This document shows positions 33,953-44,497 of a DNA stretch of 64,000 bases, piece by piece. Below the pieces are notes generated by a model. It was not told the DNA's origin and ran no database searches. It saw nothing but the letters and a program-made list of their open reading frames with translations. The stretch's first letter is position 1. Each line of letters starts with the position of its first letter. This DNA comes from Gemella sp. GL1 (GTDB lineage Bacteria; Bacillota; Bacilli; Staphylococcales; Gemellaceae). The stretch is from contig NZ_JACBYB010000012.1 of NCBI RefSeq assembly GCF_013415365.1, positions 1-64,000 on the forward strand, in the 5' to 3' direction. The position numbers and the translations under genes are program-made.

Positions 33953-35665
33953 ATGACACAATTAAAAGGTATTGCCGCATCTCAAGGTATATCTTTTGCT
34001 AAAGCATACATCTTTGTTGAACCAGATTTAACAGTGGTGGAGAAAAAAATCTCTGATACTGAAGCAGAGGTAGCTCGTTTTGATGCTGCAGTAGAAGTTT
34101 CTAAAAAAGAATTAGGAATCATTAAAGATAAGGCACTAGCTAACCTTGGAGCTGATAAAGCAGCTATTTTTGAAGCACATTTATTAATTTTAGATGATCC
34201 AGAATTTATGGGAACAGTGAGAACTGACATAGAAGCAAAAGAGATTAATGCAGAGTATGCATTGAAAGAAACTTCTAGCATGTTTGTCCAAATGTTTGAA
34301 TCGATGGATAATGAATACATGAAAGAGCGTGCTGCAGATATCCGTGACGTTTCTAAACGTGTTATTGCACACTTGCTAAATGTTGATTTACCAAATCCAA
34401 GTTTAATTGACGAAGAAGTTATTGTAATTGCAGAGGACTTGACTCCTTCTGATACCGCTCAATTAAATAAAAACTTTGTTAAAGGATTTGCCACTAATAT
34501 TGGTGGTAGAACATCTCACTCTGCAATTATGGCTCGTTCATTAGAAATTCCTGCAGTAGTAGGAACTAGTGATATTACTGAAAAAGTTAAGAATGGTGAT
34601 ATTTTAATTATTGACGGGCTTGATGGAGTTATAGAAATTAATCCGACGGAAGAAATAATCAATTCTTACAAAGAAAAAGCTGCTAAATTTGAAGAACAGA
34701 AAGCTGAATGGGCAAAATTATTAACGGAAAAAACTGTAAGTAAGGACGGACATGAAGTTATTTTAGCTGCTAATATCGGGACACCTGCTGATTTAGAAGG
34801 AGTTAAAAATAATGGAGGAGAAGCTGTAGGTTTATATCGTACAGAATTCTTATATATGGGACGTGATTCTCTTCCTACAGAAGAAGAGCAATTTGAAGCT
34901 TACAAGGCAGTACTAGAAGGAATGGGTGATAAGCCCGTTGTAGTACGTACTCTTGATATTGGTGGAGATAAAGAATTACCATATTTAGATTTACCGAAAG
35001 AAATGAATCCTTTCTTAGGATTTAGAGCAATTAGATTATGTTTAGATGAAAAAGATCTTTTTAGAACACAATTAAGAGCTTTATTAAGAGCCTCTGTATT
35101 TGGTAAATTATGTGTAATGTTCCCTATGATCGCTACTGTACAAGAATTTCGTCAAGCTAAAGCTTTATTCTTAGAAGAAAAAGCTAAGTTAGTTGCGGAA
35201 GGTGTTGCAGTTAGTGAAGAGATTGAATTAGGAATCATGGTAGAGATTCCATCGACTGCAGTAATTGCTGATTTATTCGCGAAAGAAGTAGATTTCTTCT
35301 CGATTGGAACAAATGATTTAATTCAATACACAATGGCTGCTGATCGTATGAGTGAAAAAGTTTCTTACTTATATCAACCATATAATCCAGCAATTTTACG
35401 ATTAATTAATAATGTAATTAAGGCATCTCACAAAGAAGGAAAATGGACTGGTATGTGTGGAGAAATGGGTGGAGATCCATTAGCAATTCCTTTATTATTA
35501 GGAATGGGATTAGACGAATTCTCTATGTCAGCTACTTCAATTCTTCAAGCAAGAAGTCAAATTAAAAATTTAGAAGTTCCTATGATGCAAGAACTTGTTG
35601 AGAAAGCATTAGAATCTTCAACAACAGAAGAAGTATTAGCTTTATTAGAAGAATACATAAAATAG
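33953..35665 (+). CDS. ptsI: PTS enzyme I
   Basis: Enzyme I moves phosphate from PEP to HPr. The active histidine lies in [17 protein letters not shown] (about residue 190). The PEP-binding C-terminal domain has [25 protein letters not shown] and [12 protein letters not shown]. The length of 570 residues is normal. It feeds the maltose/glucose-type EIICBA encoded at 52071. Confidence 0.97.
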   Translation: MTQLKGIAASQGISFAKAYIFVEPDLTVVEKKISDTEAEVARFDAAVEVSKKELGIIKDKALANLGADKAAIFEAHLLILDDPEFMGTVRTDIEAKEINAEYALKETSSMFVQMFESMDNEYMKERAADIRDVSKRVIAHLLNVDLPNPSLIDEEVIVIAEDLTPSDTAQLNKNFVKGFATNIGGRTSHSAIMARSLEIPAVVGTSDITEKVKNGDILIIDGLDGVIEINPTEEIINSYKEKAAKFEEQKAEWAKLLTEKTVSKDGHEVILAANIGTPADLEGVKNNGGEAVGLYRTEFLYMGRDSLPTEEEQFEAYKAVLEGMGDKPVVVRTLDIGGDKELPYLDLPKEMNPFLGFRAIRLCLDEKDLFRTQLRALLRASVFGKLCVMFPMIATVQEFRQAKALFLEEKAKLVAEGVAVSEEIELGIMVEIPSTAVIADLFAKEVDFFSIGTNDLIQYTMAADRMSEKVSYLYQPYNPAILRLINNVIKASHKEGKWTGMCGEMGGDPLAIPLLLGMGLDEFSMSATSILQARSQIKNLEVPMMQELVEKALESSTTEEVLALLEEYIK

Positions 35666-35666
35666 G

Positions 35667-35697
35667 AAAATTCCAGTGATTAATCACTGGAATTTTT
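35667..35697 (+). terminator. Terminator after ptsI
   Basis: The near-perfect dyad AAAATTCCAGTGA-TTAA-TCACTGGAATTTT is followed by T residues. Confidence 0.93.
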
Positions 35698-35816
35698 CTA
35701 TGAAATAATACTTGTAAAAGTAGGGGAAATAAATATTTTAGAAAATATGTATGTTTATTTTTAATAAATAAAATGATATAATTTATTAATAGAAACTTGA
35801 TAAGAAGGTGAGTTAT

Positions 35817-36551
35817 TTGAAGAAAGTATTAGAAATACGAAATTTGAATGTTGAATATGATGATAAACAGATATTAAAAAATTTGTCTTTTTCGGTAAAT
35901 AAGGGGGAATTTGTCGCCATTTTAGGACTTAGTGGTGCGGGAAAATCAACATTATTAAGATCCTTAAATAGATTAACCCCATCCTCTGGTGAAATTTATA
36001 TAAATGGAAAAGATATAAATATATTAAAAGATAGAAAGTTGAAATTATTTAGAAGGAAGATTGCTTTTATATTTCAAGATTATAATGTAATAGACAATAT
36101 GTACACCATTGAAAATGTACTATCACCATTTTTAGCTTATAAAAATATTTTTCAATCTTTATTTTCCATATATAGTAGAGAGGAATATGAGATGGCTCTA
36201 AAGTACATTGATAAAGTAGCTTTAAAAGAGTATGCTTATACAAAAGTTAAATATTTATCCGGTGGTCAAAAACAAAGAGTAGCCATAGCTAAAGCTATTT
36301 GTCAAAAACCAGATTTACTTTTAGCAGACGAACCAATATCAAGTTTAGATGAGGTAAATTCAAAGGCTATAATGGATCTATTTAAAACTTTAAATAAAAA
36401 GAAAAAATTAACTATTTTAATGAACTTGCATGATGTGACTATTGCTAAAAAATATAGTGATAAAATTATGGCCTTAAAAGATGGTAGACTTTTATTTTTT
36501 AAAAATACTAATGAGGTAAGTGATGATGAGATTAAAAACTTATATCATTAA
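35817..36551 (+). CDS. phnC: Phosphonate-type ABC transporter ATP-binding protein
   Basis: This ABC ATPase of the PhnC family has Walker A LGLSGAGKSTLLRSLN, signature KYLSGGQKQRVAIAKAI and Walker B LLLADEPISSLDE. The TTG at 35817, placed after AAGGTGAG, looks the better start than the GTG inside that ribosome binding site. Its partner permease overlaps the 3' end by about 30 bp. No PhnD-like binding protein is next to it, so the true substrate (phosphonate, phosphite or another anion) is open. Confidence 0.8.
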   Translation: MKKVLEIRNLNVEYDDKQILKNLSFSVNKGEFVAILGLSGAGKSTLLRSLNRLTPSSGEIYINGKDINILKDRKLKLFRRKIAFIFQDYNVIDNMYTIENVLSPFLAYKNIFQSLFSIYSREEYEMALKYIDKVALKEYAYTKVKYLSGGQKQRVAIAKAICQKPDLLLADEPISSLDEVNSKAIMDLFKTLNKKKKLTILMNLHDVTIAKKYSDKIMALKDGRLLFFKNTNEVSDDEIKNLYH

Positions 36552-38085
36552 AAAATATTGTGAAATAGTTCTTAGGTATCTCATTATAATATTAATTAGT
36601 ATTTATTTTTTATCATATTTTTTAAGAGAAAATCTTTTAGAATCTTTTGCTAGGATTGGTAATCTATTTTATAGAATGTATCCTTTGGATATATCAATCT
36701 TACCCCAAGTATTACAATCATTAATAGAAACTATAAGTATAGCTTTTTTTTCTAGTATTTTTGCTTTAGTAACAAGTTTAGTTATTTTACCATTTACTAA
36801 TAATTTTATATTCAATATAAGTACTTTTCCTAAAGTAGTAAATATATTATTATCTGTTTTCAGAACACTACCATCTTTGATTATAGCATCAATTTTGGTT
36901 GCACTATTTGGTGTTGGTAAGTTTAGTGGATTTTTAGCCCTATACTTTATATCGACTTTAATGGCTACAAAAATATTAAAAGAATATTCAGAAGAAGTTG
37001 CTCAAAGACATCTGGATTCAGCTAAGTGTTTAGGACTTACAACTTTTAATTTGTATTACCTTGCTATTGTGAGAAATATAAAAGATAAAATTTTTTCAGT
37101 ATTTTTTCTTACCTTAGAATCTAATATAAGGGGAGCTAGTATTTTAGGCCTTGTAGGAGCTGGAGGGATTGGCCAACTTTTATGGAAGGAATTAAACCAT
37201 TTAAGATATGATAGGGTAGCCTTAATTATTTTATTATTAGTAGTAACTATAGGGATTATCGATTTGAGTAGTTATTATTTTAGACATAAAAAAGACAGAA
37301 TAGTAACTACTTTTAAAATTTATCGAAGGAATACATCACTTAAGAAAATGTTTTACATAATTTTGTTGCTTGGCTCTTTATTGTATGTTATTGATACATT
37401 GAATCTAAGTGAAGAAAGATTAAATAAGGGTTTGCTTAATATTAAAATTATGTTTAAATCTATGTTGATCCCAGATTTTACATATTTTAATAAGGCGATA
37501 CTTGCACTTGGAGATAGTATATTGGTTGCGATAGCTGCATCACTATTTGCTTCTTTAACTACAATAATTATTGCATATTTTTCAGTATCAAAAATTTCTA
37601 ATATAAATTTCTCAATATTAAGTAAGTTGTTAGTTAATATTTTTAGAACTGTACCTCCAGTAATCGTTGCTATAATATTTTTTAGAGGTTTTGGACCAGG
37701 ATTTATTGCTTCATTTTTCGCCTTGTATTTTTATACTTTAGGTGTTACAAACAAGATGTTCATGGAAATTTTGGAAGCGATGGAAGAAAATTTATTATTT
37801 TCAGTAAAAAGTATGGGAATTTCATCATTTATAGCATATATTAAAATAATATTTACAGCTTATATACCAGAATTTGTTTCAATAGTTTTATTTAGATTCG
37901 AGATGAATATAAAAAACTCTGCAATACTTGGGATGGTAGGTGTAGGAGGTATAGGACAACTTATAGTAAATAATATTGAATTCAGAAATTGGTCAAGGAT
38001 ATCTTTGTTGTTATTGATATTAACATTATCTATAGTAATAATTGAAAGAATTTCGTATTATATAAGAATGAAAATAAAGGAGTAG
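36523..38085 (+). CDS. Fused tandem PhnE-type permease
   Basis: The frame of about 520 residues carries two complete PhnE-like membrane domains in one chain. Each has its own coupling loop and ending: SAKCLGLTTFNLYYLAIVRN with GLVGAGGIGQLLW for the first, and VKSMGISSFIAYIKIIFTAY with GMVGVGGIGQLIV for the second. In staphylococci the two permeases are separate genes (phnE1, phnE2). The start is set by GAGG at 36513-36516. The frame is intact, so this is a true fusion. Confidence 0.8.
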   Translation: MMRLKTYIIKKYCEIVLRYLIIILISIYFLSYFLRENLLESFARIGNLFYRMYPLDISILPQVLQSLIETISIAFFSSIFALVTSLVILPFTNNFIFNISTFPKVVNILLSVFRTLPSLIIASILVALFGVGKFSGFLALYFISTLMATKILKEYSEEVAQRHLDSAKCLGLTTFNLYYLAIVRNIKDKIFSVFFLTLESNIRGASILGLVGAGGIGQLLWKELNHLRYDRVALIILLLVVTIGIIDLSSYYFRHKKDRIVTTFKIYRRNTSLKKMFYIILLLGSLLYVIDTLNLSEERLNKGLLNIKIMFKSMLIPDFTYFNKAILALGDSILVAIAASLFASLTTIIIAYFSVSKISNINFSILSKLLVNIFRTVPPVIVAIIFFRGFGPGFIASFFALYFYTLGVTNKMFMEILEAMEENLLFSVKSMGISSFIAYIKIIFTAYIPEFVSIVLFRFEMNIKNSAILGMVGVGGIGQLIVNNIEFRNWSRISLLLLILTLSIVIIERISYYIRMKIKE

Positions 38086-38094
38086 TAACTAAGT

Positions 38095-38601
38095 ATGAGG
38101 TTAAAAGTAGGGAAAATTATAAATACACACGCTTTAAAAGGGGAACTAAAAATAATGTCCACAAGTGACTTTATTGATGAAAGATTAAAAGTTGGTTCGG
38201 TACTTTTAATAAGTAGAGGAAATCAGGTAATAAAAGAAGTTATTGTAGAAAATGCTAGGGAGCATAAAGGCTTTTTTCTTGTTAAATTTGAAGGGATTGA
38301 TAATATAGAAGAAGCAGAAAAATTTAAAAATCTACAATTAAAAGTTGATGAAGAAAATTTATCCGATTTAGAAGATGGAGAATTTTATTTCTATGAAATT
38401 ATTGGTTGTAAAGTTATTGATGAAAACAAAAATATTGTTGGGGAAATAGTAGATATTCTTCAAACTGGTGCAAATGACGTTTGGGTAATTAAAACTGATA
38501 AAAATAAAGAAATTTTAATTCCATATATTGAAGAAGTTGTAAAAAATATAGATATTGATAATAAAATTATTAATATTGAATTAATGGAAGGTCTAATTTA
38601 A
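38095..38601 (+). CDS. rimM: 16S rRNA processing protein RimM
   Basis: RimM assists maturation of the 30S head. The N-terminal RimM barrel ([16 protein letters not shown], 5-20) is followed by the PRC-barrel with [13 protein letters not shown] and [14 protein letters not shown]. The length of 168 residues is normal. The stop codon overlaps the trmD start (TAATG), as often seen for this pair. rpsP, usually upstream in Firmicutes, is not here. Confidence 0.93.
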   Translation: MRLKVGKIINTHALKGELKIMSTSDFIDERLKVGSVLLISRGNQVIKEVIVENAREHKGFFLVKFEGIDNIEEAEKFKNLQLKVDEENLSDLEDGEFYFYEIIGCKVIDENKNIVGEIVDILQTGANDVWVIKTDKNKEILIPYIEEVVKNIDIDNKIINIELMEGLI

Positions 38602-39338
38602 TGAAAATAGATATATTAACATTATTTCCTGAGATGTTTACAAGTTTAAATCATTCAATTTTAGGAAAAGCTAAAGACAAAAAATTAGTAGATATTAGTC
38701 CAATTGATTTTAGACAATTTTCAGAAAATAAACATAAGCAAGTAGATGATTATCCATTCGGTGGTGGACAAGGAATGGTTTTAAAACCAGAACCAATATT
38801 TAATGCAGTTGAAAGTATTGATAAGGGAAAAAATCCAAGGATTATTTTGCTTTGTCCGCAAGGAGAAAAATTTAGCCAAAAAAAAGCTGAAGAGCTAGCT
38901 AAAGAAGAACACCTTATCTTTATTTGTGGACATTATGAAGGATATGATGAAAGGATAAGAGAACATTTGGTAACAGATGAATTATCAATAGGTGATTTTA
39001 TTCTAACTGGTGGAGAATTAGCAGCTATGGCAATTATTGATAGTGTTGCTAGATTAATACCGAATGTAATTGCTAAAGAAGAGTCGCACCAGGATGATTC
39101 TTTTTCTACAGGTCTTTTAGAGCATCCTCAATACACTCGTCCTAAAGATTTTAGAGGCATGATAGTTCCAGATGTTTTAACGTCAGGGAATCATAAAAAT
39201 ATTGAAAGATATAGAAAGAAAGAAAGATTAAGACGGACATATCTAAGAAGACCGGATTTGTTTGCTAATTACAATTTCTCTAATGATGAATTATTATTAT
39301 TAGATGAAATAAAAAAGGAAGAAAGTGAAAAAATTTAA
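38601..39338 (+). CDS. trmD: tRNA (guanine-N1)-methyltransferase TrmD
   Basis: TrmD methylates G37 of tRNAs. The trefoil-knot SPOUT motifs [27 protein letters not shown] and [20 protein letters not shown] bind AdoMet. The length is 245 residues. rplS, its usual downstream neighbour, is absent; a weak hairpin with T residues follows at 39351-39382. Confidence 0.96.
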   Translation: MKIDILTLFPEMFTSLNHSILGKAKDKKLVDISPIDFRQFSENKHKQVDDYPFGGGQGMVLKPEPIFNAVESIDKGKNPRIILLCPQGEKFSQKKAEELAKEEHLIFICGHYEGYDERIREHLVTDELSIGDFILTGGELAAMAIIDSVARLIPNVIAKEESHQDDSFSTGLLEHPQYTRPKDFRGMIVPDVLTSGNHKNIERYRKKERLRRTYLRRPDLFANYNFSNDELLLLDEIKKEESEKI

Positions 39339-39504
39339 TATATTTATTAATAAAAACGAGTTATTATGTAGCTTGTTCTTATTTTTTTATAAATATTTAA
39401 GTAAAACTATAAAATATGTGGATTTAAATAAATTATTTAGTGACTTTTTTTTAGAAATGTGGTAATATAAGAGTAATTGCAAATATTAGGAGGATTAATA
39501 GCTC

Positions 39505-40710
39505 ATGACAAGTTCATTTGAAGAACTATTAAATAGTACAGAAATGTTAAAAAAAGGAGATAAAGTTACAGGAATTGTTTCAAGAATTGAAAACGAGCAA
39601 GCTTATGTAGATGTAGCAGGAGCTCAATATGACTGTGTTATCTTAAAAAATCAGGTATCTAGAAAATTTGTAGATGATTTATCAAAATTTTTAAAAGTAG
39701 GACAAGAAATAGAAGCGATCGTTACCGGAGTCCGAGCTGATAGAGAAAAAAAATCAGAAGACGTACCTGGTGTAATCTACTTATCACGTAAAGCAATCGA
39801 AACTCAAGAATATAAAAAATTAATGGAAGTATCGTGGGATGAAGTAGTAGCACTATTCGAAAAAGGTGAATACATTAATGCTACAATTACAGGAACTACG
39901 AAAGGTGGTTTATTGGCAGATGTTAAAGGTATCAGAGCATTCGTTCCTGCATCATTTGTTGATACAAAATTTGTAAACAACTTTTCTAAATATGTAAATA
40001 ATGAATATACATTCAAAATTGAAGAATTAGATAAAGATGCAGATAAATTAATTTTAAATAGAAAAGCTGTCTTAGAATTAGAAGAAGCTAAGAAAATAGC
40101 TGAAGCATTTGCTACAATCAATGAAGGAGATGTATTAGAAGGTACAGTTTCTAGATTAGCTAAATTTGGAGCATTTGTAAATGTAGGTCAAATTGATGGG
40201 CTAGTTCATCTATCTGAGGTATCTCACGATAGATTTGCTAAACTTGAGGATGCAGTAGAAGTTGGGGAAGTTGTAAAAGTTAAGGTATTATCTGCAGATG
40301 CAGAAAATGGAAAACTTGCTTTATCGATAAAAGCCTTATTACCAACTAAGTGGGAATTAGCTAAAGCTAATATCAAAACTGGTGATACTTTAGAAGGAAA
40401 AGTAAGAAATACTACTGATTTTGGGGCATTCGTAGAAGTTCAGAATGGGATTGAAGGTTTAGTTCATATCTCTCAAATTTCACACGACCGTGTAGAAAAA
40501 GTTGAAGATGTATTGAAAAAAGGGGATAATGTTCAGGTTAAAGTATTGGAAGTTGACTTTGATGCTAAGAGATTATCATTATCAATAAAAGAACTTACTG
40601 AAAAACCAGTTGTAGAAGAAGTTAAAGAAGAAGCTGAATTTGACAAATCTTACTTAAAAGGAGAAGATACAGAATTTTCTTTAGCAGATAAATTTAAAGA
40701 TTTACAATAA
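39505..40710 (+). CDS. rpsA: S1-domain RNA-binding protein (ribosomal S1-like)
   Basis: The 401-aa protein contains four S1 domains (about 18-85, 115-180, 200-270, 285-355). The last two are the most canonical, with FGAFVNVGQIDGLVHLSEVS and FGAFVEVQNGIEGLVHISQI. It has an acidic C-terminal tail. Low-GC Gram-positives carry such four-domain S1 homologues (YpfD in B. subtilis), in the same place before der. It likely binds mRNA near the ribosome. Confidence 0.9.
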   Translation: MTSSFEELLNSTEMLKKGDKVTGIVSRIENEQAYVDVAGAQYDCVILKNQVSRKFVDDLSKFLKVGQEIEAIVTGVRADREKKSEDVPGVIYLSRKAIETQEYKKLMEVSWDEVVALFEKGEYINATITGTTKGGLLADVKGIRAFVPASFVDTKFVNNFSKYVNNEYTFKIEELDKDADKLILNRKAVLELEEAKKIAEAFATINEGDVLEGTVSRLAKFGAFVNVGQIDGLVHLSEVSHDRFAKLEDAVEVGEVVKVKVLSADAENGKLALSIKALLPTKWELAKANIKTGDTLEGKVRNTTDFGAFVEVQNGIEGLVHISQISHDRVEKVEDVLKKGDNVQVKVLEVDFDAKRLSLSIKELTEKPVVEEVKEEAEFDKSYLKGEDTEFSLADKFKDLQ

Positions 40711-40754
40711 TGTTAACTAATAGGATATTGCGATATTCGTAATAACTGAATAAG

Positions 40755-40796
40755 TAATAGCAATAGATTATTACATGTCTATTGCTATTATTTTTA
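40755..40796 (+). terminator. Terminator after the S1-like gene
   Basis: The perfect 13-bp stem TAATAGCAATAGA / TCTATTGCTATTA with a 10-nt loop is followed by T residues. It overlaps a spurious upstream extension of the der frame, which confirms the later der start. Confidence 0.92.
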
Positions 40797-40826
40797 TGTA
40801 TAAAAATTAAGAAAGTAGGTAGATGT

Positions 40827-42134
40827 ATGGGGAAACCAACAGTAGCTATAATTGGTAGGCCAAATGTCGGAAAGTCAACTATATTTAATAAAATTATTGG
40901 TGATAGATTATCAATAGTTGAAGATATTGCTGGTGTTACTAGAGATAGAATTTACTCAAAAGCAGAATGGCTAAATTATTCATTTTTCATGATAGATACA
41001 GGTGGAATTGAGATAGAAGATACACCATTTCAACAGCAAATCAGAACCCAAGCTGAACTCGCCATTGATGAAGCAGATGTTATCATCTTTTTAACCAATG
41101 GTCGTGATGGAGTTACTGCTGATGATGAAGAGGTTGCTAAGTTATTATATAAAACAGATAAACCTGTTATTTTGGCAGTAAATAAAATTGATAATTTTGA
41201 TATGAACCATATGATTTATGATTTTTATTCACTAGGTTTTGGAGATCCATATCCAATTTCAGGATCACATGGCTTAGGAATTGGAGATTTATTAGATGAA
41301 GTTTGTAAAAACTTCAAGATAAATGATGAAGAAGGGGAAGATGATAAAATTAGATTCGCTCTCATTGGACGACCTAACGTGGGGAAATCTTCTCTTATCA
41401 ACACAATTTTAGGAAAAGAAAGAGTTATCGCATCAGAAATTGCTGGAACAACGCGTGATGCGATTGATAGTGATTTTCGCTATGGTGAAGATGACTATGT
41501 GGTAATTGATACAGCAGGAATTAGAAAACGTGGTAAAGTATATGAATCTTGTGAAAAATATTCAGTACTACGTTCTCTAAAAGCAATAGAAAGATCGGAT
41601 GTTGTTTTAGTTGTTATTAATGCTGAAGAAGGGATTATTGAGCAAGATAAGAAAGTTGCAGGATATGCTCATGAATCAGGTAAGGGTGTAATAATTGTTG
41701 TAAATAAATGGGATGCTATTGAAAAAGACGATAAGACGATGAAAGAATTTGAAGAAAAAATTCGTGATTCATTTGTTTACCTAGACTATGCTAAAACAAT
41801 TTTCGTTTCAGCTAAGACTAAGCAAAGAGTATTTAATATTTTCCCATTAATTAAAGAATCATATGAAAATAGGCATAGAAGAATTCAATCTTCAACTCTT
41901 AATGAGGTTATTGTGGATGCAGTCTCTATGAACCCAACTCCACAAGATAAAGGAAAAAGGCTTAATATTTTCTATGCATCTCAAGTTGCAATTAATCCAC
42001 CTACATTTGTGTTTTTTGTAAATTATCCAGAGCTAATGCATTTTTCTTATGAGCGCTTCCTTGAAAATAGAATTAGAGATTCTTTCTACTTTGATGGAAC
42101 ACCAATTAAATTATTAGCGAGAAAAAGAAACTAA
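40827..42134 (+). CDS. der: Ribosome biogenesis GTPase Der (EngA)
   Basis: This tandem-GTPase factor acts in 50S assembly. It has two complete G domains: [20 protein letters not shown] and NKID for the first, and [24 protein letters not shown] and NKWD for the second, plus a KH-like C-terminal domain. I start at ATG 40827, behind GTAGGTAG, giving 435 residues beginning [12 protein letters not shown] as in the family. Confidence 0.96.
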   Translation: MGKPTVAIIGRPNVGKSTIFNKIIGDRLSIVEDIAGVTRDRIYSKAEWLNYSFFMIDTGGIEIEDTPFQQQIRTQAELAIDEADVIIFLTNGRDGVTADDEEVAKLLYKTDKPVILAVNKIDNFDMNHMIYDFYSLGFGDPYPISGSHGLGIGDLLDEVCKNFKINDEEGEDDKIRFALIGRPNVGKSSLINTILGKERVIASEIAGTTRDAIDSDFRYGEDDYVVIDTAGIRKRGKVYESCEKYSVLRSLKAIERSDVVLVVINAEEGIIEQDKKVAGYAHESGKGVIIVVNKWDAIEKDDKTMKEFEEKIRDSFVYLDYAKTIFVSAKTKQRVFNIFPLIKESYENRHRRIQSSTLNEVIVDAVSMNPTPQDKGKRLNIFYASQVAINPPTFVFFVNYPELMHFSYERFLENRIRDSFYFDGTPIKLLARKRN

Positions 42135-42136
42135 TA

Positions 42137-42170
42137 AATAAACAGTAGCTAGGCTACTGTTTATTTTTGT
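42137..42170 (+). terminator. Terminator after der
   Basis: AATAAACAGTAGC-TAG-GCTACTGTTTATT is followed by T residues. Confidence 0.93.
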
Positions 42171-42230
42171 TAATGAATAATATATTAAATTTTGCTATAA
42201 TATTTATAAGTATAATTTTAGAGGTGGCAT

Positions 42231-43241
42231 ATGAAAATATCAGTAATAGGATCTGGATCATGGGGAACGGCTTTATCGCAAGTAATAGTGGATAATGGAT
42301 ATGAATGTTTATTATATTCAAGAGATAAAAAAATAAAAAATGAAATAAATTTAGAACATACCAATAGGAAATATTTAAAAGACATAGTTTTACCGGAAAA
42401 ATTAGTCGCTACATCTTCCTTAGAAGAAGCCGTACAATACGGAGATCTATTAGTAGTAGCTGTACCCACTAAAGCTATGAGAGAGGTATGTAAAGATATT
42501 AATAAGTATCTAGATAAAAGTAAGTATATTATACATGTATCTAAAGGTTTAGAAATTGATACAAATTTAAGAATGTCAGAAGTAATTAAAGAAGTAATAG
42601 ATAAAAAAAATCTAAAAGCTGTAGGAATTTTATCAGGACCATCTCATGCAGAAGAGTTAGTATTAAGACATCCAACAGTGGTAGCTATAGCTTCGGAAGA
42701 TACTGAATTGAATCAATTGGCACAAAAAATATTTCAAAATAAGTATTTTAGGATTTATGTTAACCAAGATATAATTGGAGTGGAAATAGGTGGAGCTCTA
42801 AAAAATGTTATCGCTTTAGGGTGTGGAATTATTGATGGCTTAGGATTAGGAGATAATGCCAAGGCAGCTTTAATTACTAGGGGATTAATTGAAATAACAA
42901 GAATGGGTAAAAAATTAGGTGCTAAGGAATTAACATTTCTAGGACTAGGGGGAATAGGTGACTTAGTAGTTACCTGTACATCTATTCACTCGAGAAATTA
43001 TAAATGTGGTCTATTGATAGGAAAAGGTCATACTTTAGACGAGTCCACAGAAAAACTTAATATGGTTGTTGAAGGAGTTAGGACTGCCAAGGTATGTCAT
43101 CAATTAGCTAAAGAGAATAATGTATATATGCCAATAACGGAAAATATTTATAAAGTTTTATATGAAAAAATGTCTTTAGAGGACTGTGTTAGTAATCTAA
43201 TGTCAGGTATTGCTACAGAAGAATTAAATAGATTTGAATAA
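42231..43241 (+). CDS. gpsA: Glycerol-3-phosphate dehydrogenase (NAD(P)+)
   Basis: GpsA makes sn-glycerol-3-phosphate for membrane lipids. The Rossmann loop VIGSGSWGTALSQVI (5-19), LSGPSHAEE and the catalytic-lysine region GGALKNVIALGCGIIDGLGL with NAKAALITRGLIE are present. The length of 336 residues is normal. Its position between der and hup matches B. subtilis. Confidence 0.96.
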   Translation: MKISVIGSGSWGTALSQVIVDNGYECLLYSRDKKIKNEINLEHTNRKYLKDIVLPEKLVATSSLEEAVQYGDLLVVAVPTKAMREVCKDINKYLDKSKYIIHVSKGLEIDTNLRMSEVIKEVIDKKNLKAVGILSGPSHAEELVLRHPTVVAIASEDTELNQLAQKIFQNKYFRIYVNQDIIGVEIGGALKNVIALGCGIIDGLGLGDNAKAALITRGLIEITRMGKKLGAKELTFLGLGGIGDLVVTCTSIHSRNYKCGLLIGKGHTLDESTEKLNMVVEGVRTAKVCHQLAKENNVYMPITENIYKVLYEKMSLEDCVSNLMSGIATEELNRFE

Positions 43242-43285
43242 GATTTAAAAAGCTTAAAAAATAATTAAAAACTTATTGTAAATAC

Positions 43286-43314
43286 TTGCAAAATAAATAT
43301 GTATATGATAATAT
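43286..43314 (+). promoter_or_regulatory. hup promoter
   Basis: TTGCAA (43286-43291) and TAATAT (43309-43314) are 17 bp apart, about 30 bp before the ribosome binding site GGAGGG. Confidence 0.6.
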
Positions 43315-43367
43315 GTATGAAGTAAAGTAGCAGAGCTACTATTAATCTTAACGGAGGGATATTATTA

Positions 43368-43640
43368 ATGAATAAATCAGAATTAATCTCAGTAGTTGCT
43401 GAAAAATCAGGATTACAAAAAAAACAAGCTACTGCAGCAATTGAAGCATTTGTAGCTACTGTAGAAGAAACTTTAGCTAAAGGTGAAAAAATCCAAATGA
43501 TTGGATTCGGTAACTTCGAGGTTAGAGAAAGAGCTGCGCGTACAGGTCGTAATCCACAAACTGGAAAAGAAATCAAAATTGCAGCAAGCAAAATCCCAGC
43601 ATTCAAAGCTGGTAAAGCTCTTAAAGACGCAGTTAAATAA
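43368..43640 (+). CDS. hup: HU-type DNA-binding protein
   Basis: This histone-like nucleoid protein has 90 residues. The DNA-arm region [24 protein letters not shown] (about 46-69) carries the conserved RNPQTG and the intercalating proline. A strong ribosome binding site (ACGGAGGG) and GC-richer codons fit high expression. It has its own promoter and terminator. Confidence 0.97.
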   Translation: MNKSELISVVAEKSGLQKKQATAAIEAFVATVEETLAKGEKIQMIGFGNFEVRERAARTGRNPQTGKEIKIAASKIPAFKAGKALKDAVK

Positions 43641-43650
43641 GATAAATTAT

Positions 43651-43687
43651 TTAAAGTTATCGGTAATGTTGTACCGGTAACTTTTTG
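43651..43687 (+). terminator. Terminator after hup
   Basis: AAAGTTATCGGTA and TACCGGTAACTTT pair with one wobble and are followed by T residues. Confidence 0.88.
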
Positions 43688-43703
43688 TTATAAGGAGACT
43701 TAA

Positions 43704-44264
43704 ATGAAAAATATAGAAGAATCAAAAAAGTTAATAAAAGAACTTTTAGAAAACTTAGGAGAGGATACTAGCAGAGCAGGATTAATAGATACACCTAAAA
43801 GATGTGTGAAAATGTATGAAGAGTTACTTTCTAAAACTGGAGTAGATCCTAAAGAAGAAATTAATACTTTTTTTGAATCAGATAATGATGAAGCTATTTT
43901 AGTTAAGGATATTGAATTTTATTCATTGTGTGAGCACCATATGTTACCATTTTATGGAAAATGCCATATAGCTTACTTACCAAATAATAGAAAAATTACA
44001 GGACTTTCTAAATTAGCTAGACTTGTAGAAAGTGCTAGTAGAAGGCTTCAAATTCAAGAAGATATGACACTCATGATTGCCAAGGCTATGGAAGAACAAT
44101 TACAACCTAAGGGGGTATATGTTATCATTGAAGCGGAACATATGTGTATGGCTATGAGAGGAATCAAAAAACAAGGATCGAAAACTGTAACCTCAAAGAA
44201 AACAGGTATTTTTAGGGAAGATTTTAATTTAATAAGAGATATAGAGTATAAAATAAAATTATAG
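43704..44264 (+). CDS. folE: GTP cyclohydrolase I
   Basis: FolE is the first enzyme of folate synthesis. The zinc and active-site motifs FYSLCEHHMLPFYGKCHIAY (about 71-90) and EAEHMCMAMRGIKKQGSKT (about 140-158) are intact. The length is 186 residues. It follows hup and precedes the TRAP-like gene, as the mtrA-mtrB pair does in B. subtilis. Confidence 0.96.
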   Translation: MKNIEESKKLIKELLENLGEDTSRAGLIDTPKRCVKMYEELLSKTGVDPKEEINTFFESDNDEAILVKDIEFYSLCEHHMLPFYGKCHIAYLPNNRKITGLSKLARLVESASRRLQIQEDMTLMIAKAMEEQLQPKGVYVIIEAEHMCMAMRGIKKQGSKTVTSKKTGIFREDFNLIRDIEYKIKL

Positions 44265-44274
44265 GTGATATAGT

Positions 44275-44475
44275 ATGGATGCTAATTATATAATAATAAG
44301 AGCTGAAGAGAAGCAGGTTAAGATAATAACAAAGAAAAAAAGTAATGAAGAAAATTTAGAGATATTAGATAAAGGTCAAGTGCTTATTTTAAATTTACAT
44401 GATAATATAATTAATTTTAAAATTATTGGGAAAGCAAGGATAGTTTCTAAACTAGATCCGGTAATATCAGAATAG
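44275..44475 (+). CDS. mtrB: TRAP-like (MtrB) small protein, divergent
   Basis: This 66-aa all-beta protein is aligned to B. subtilis TRAP through NYIIIRAEEKQVKII, LDKGQVLIL and FKIIGKARIV. Its place after folE equals the mtrAB operon. From memory of the TRAP sequence, the tryptophan-gating loop is three residues shorter. Of the RNA-contacting Lys/Lys/Arg triad (K37, K56, R58 in B. subtilis), only the middle lysine remains, the others being Ile. It may form a ring but is unlikely to be a tryptophan-dependent attenuator. No trp operon is in the window. Confidence 0.7.
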   Translation: MDANYIIIRAEEKQVKIITKKKSNEENLEILDKGQVLILNLHDNIINFKIIGKARIVSKLDPVISE

Positions 44476-44497
44476 TATTTGTTATTTATTTCTCATT

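Noticed and set aside
40782-40826. N-terminal extension of Der
   Set aside because: It would be translated from within the terminator hairpin of the S1-like gene, and the family begins at the later ATG.
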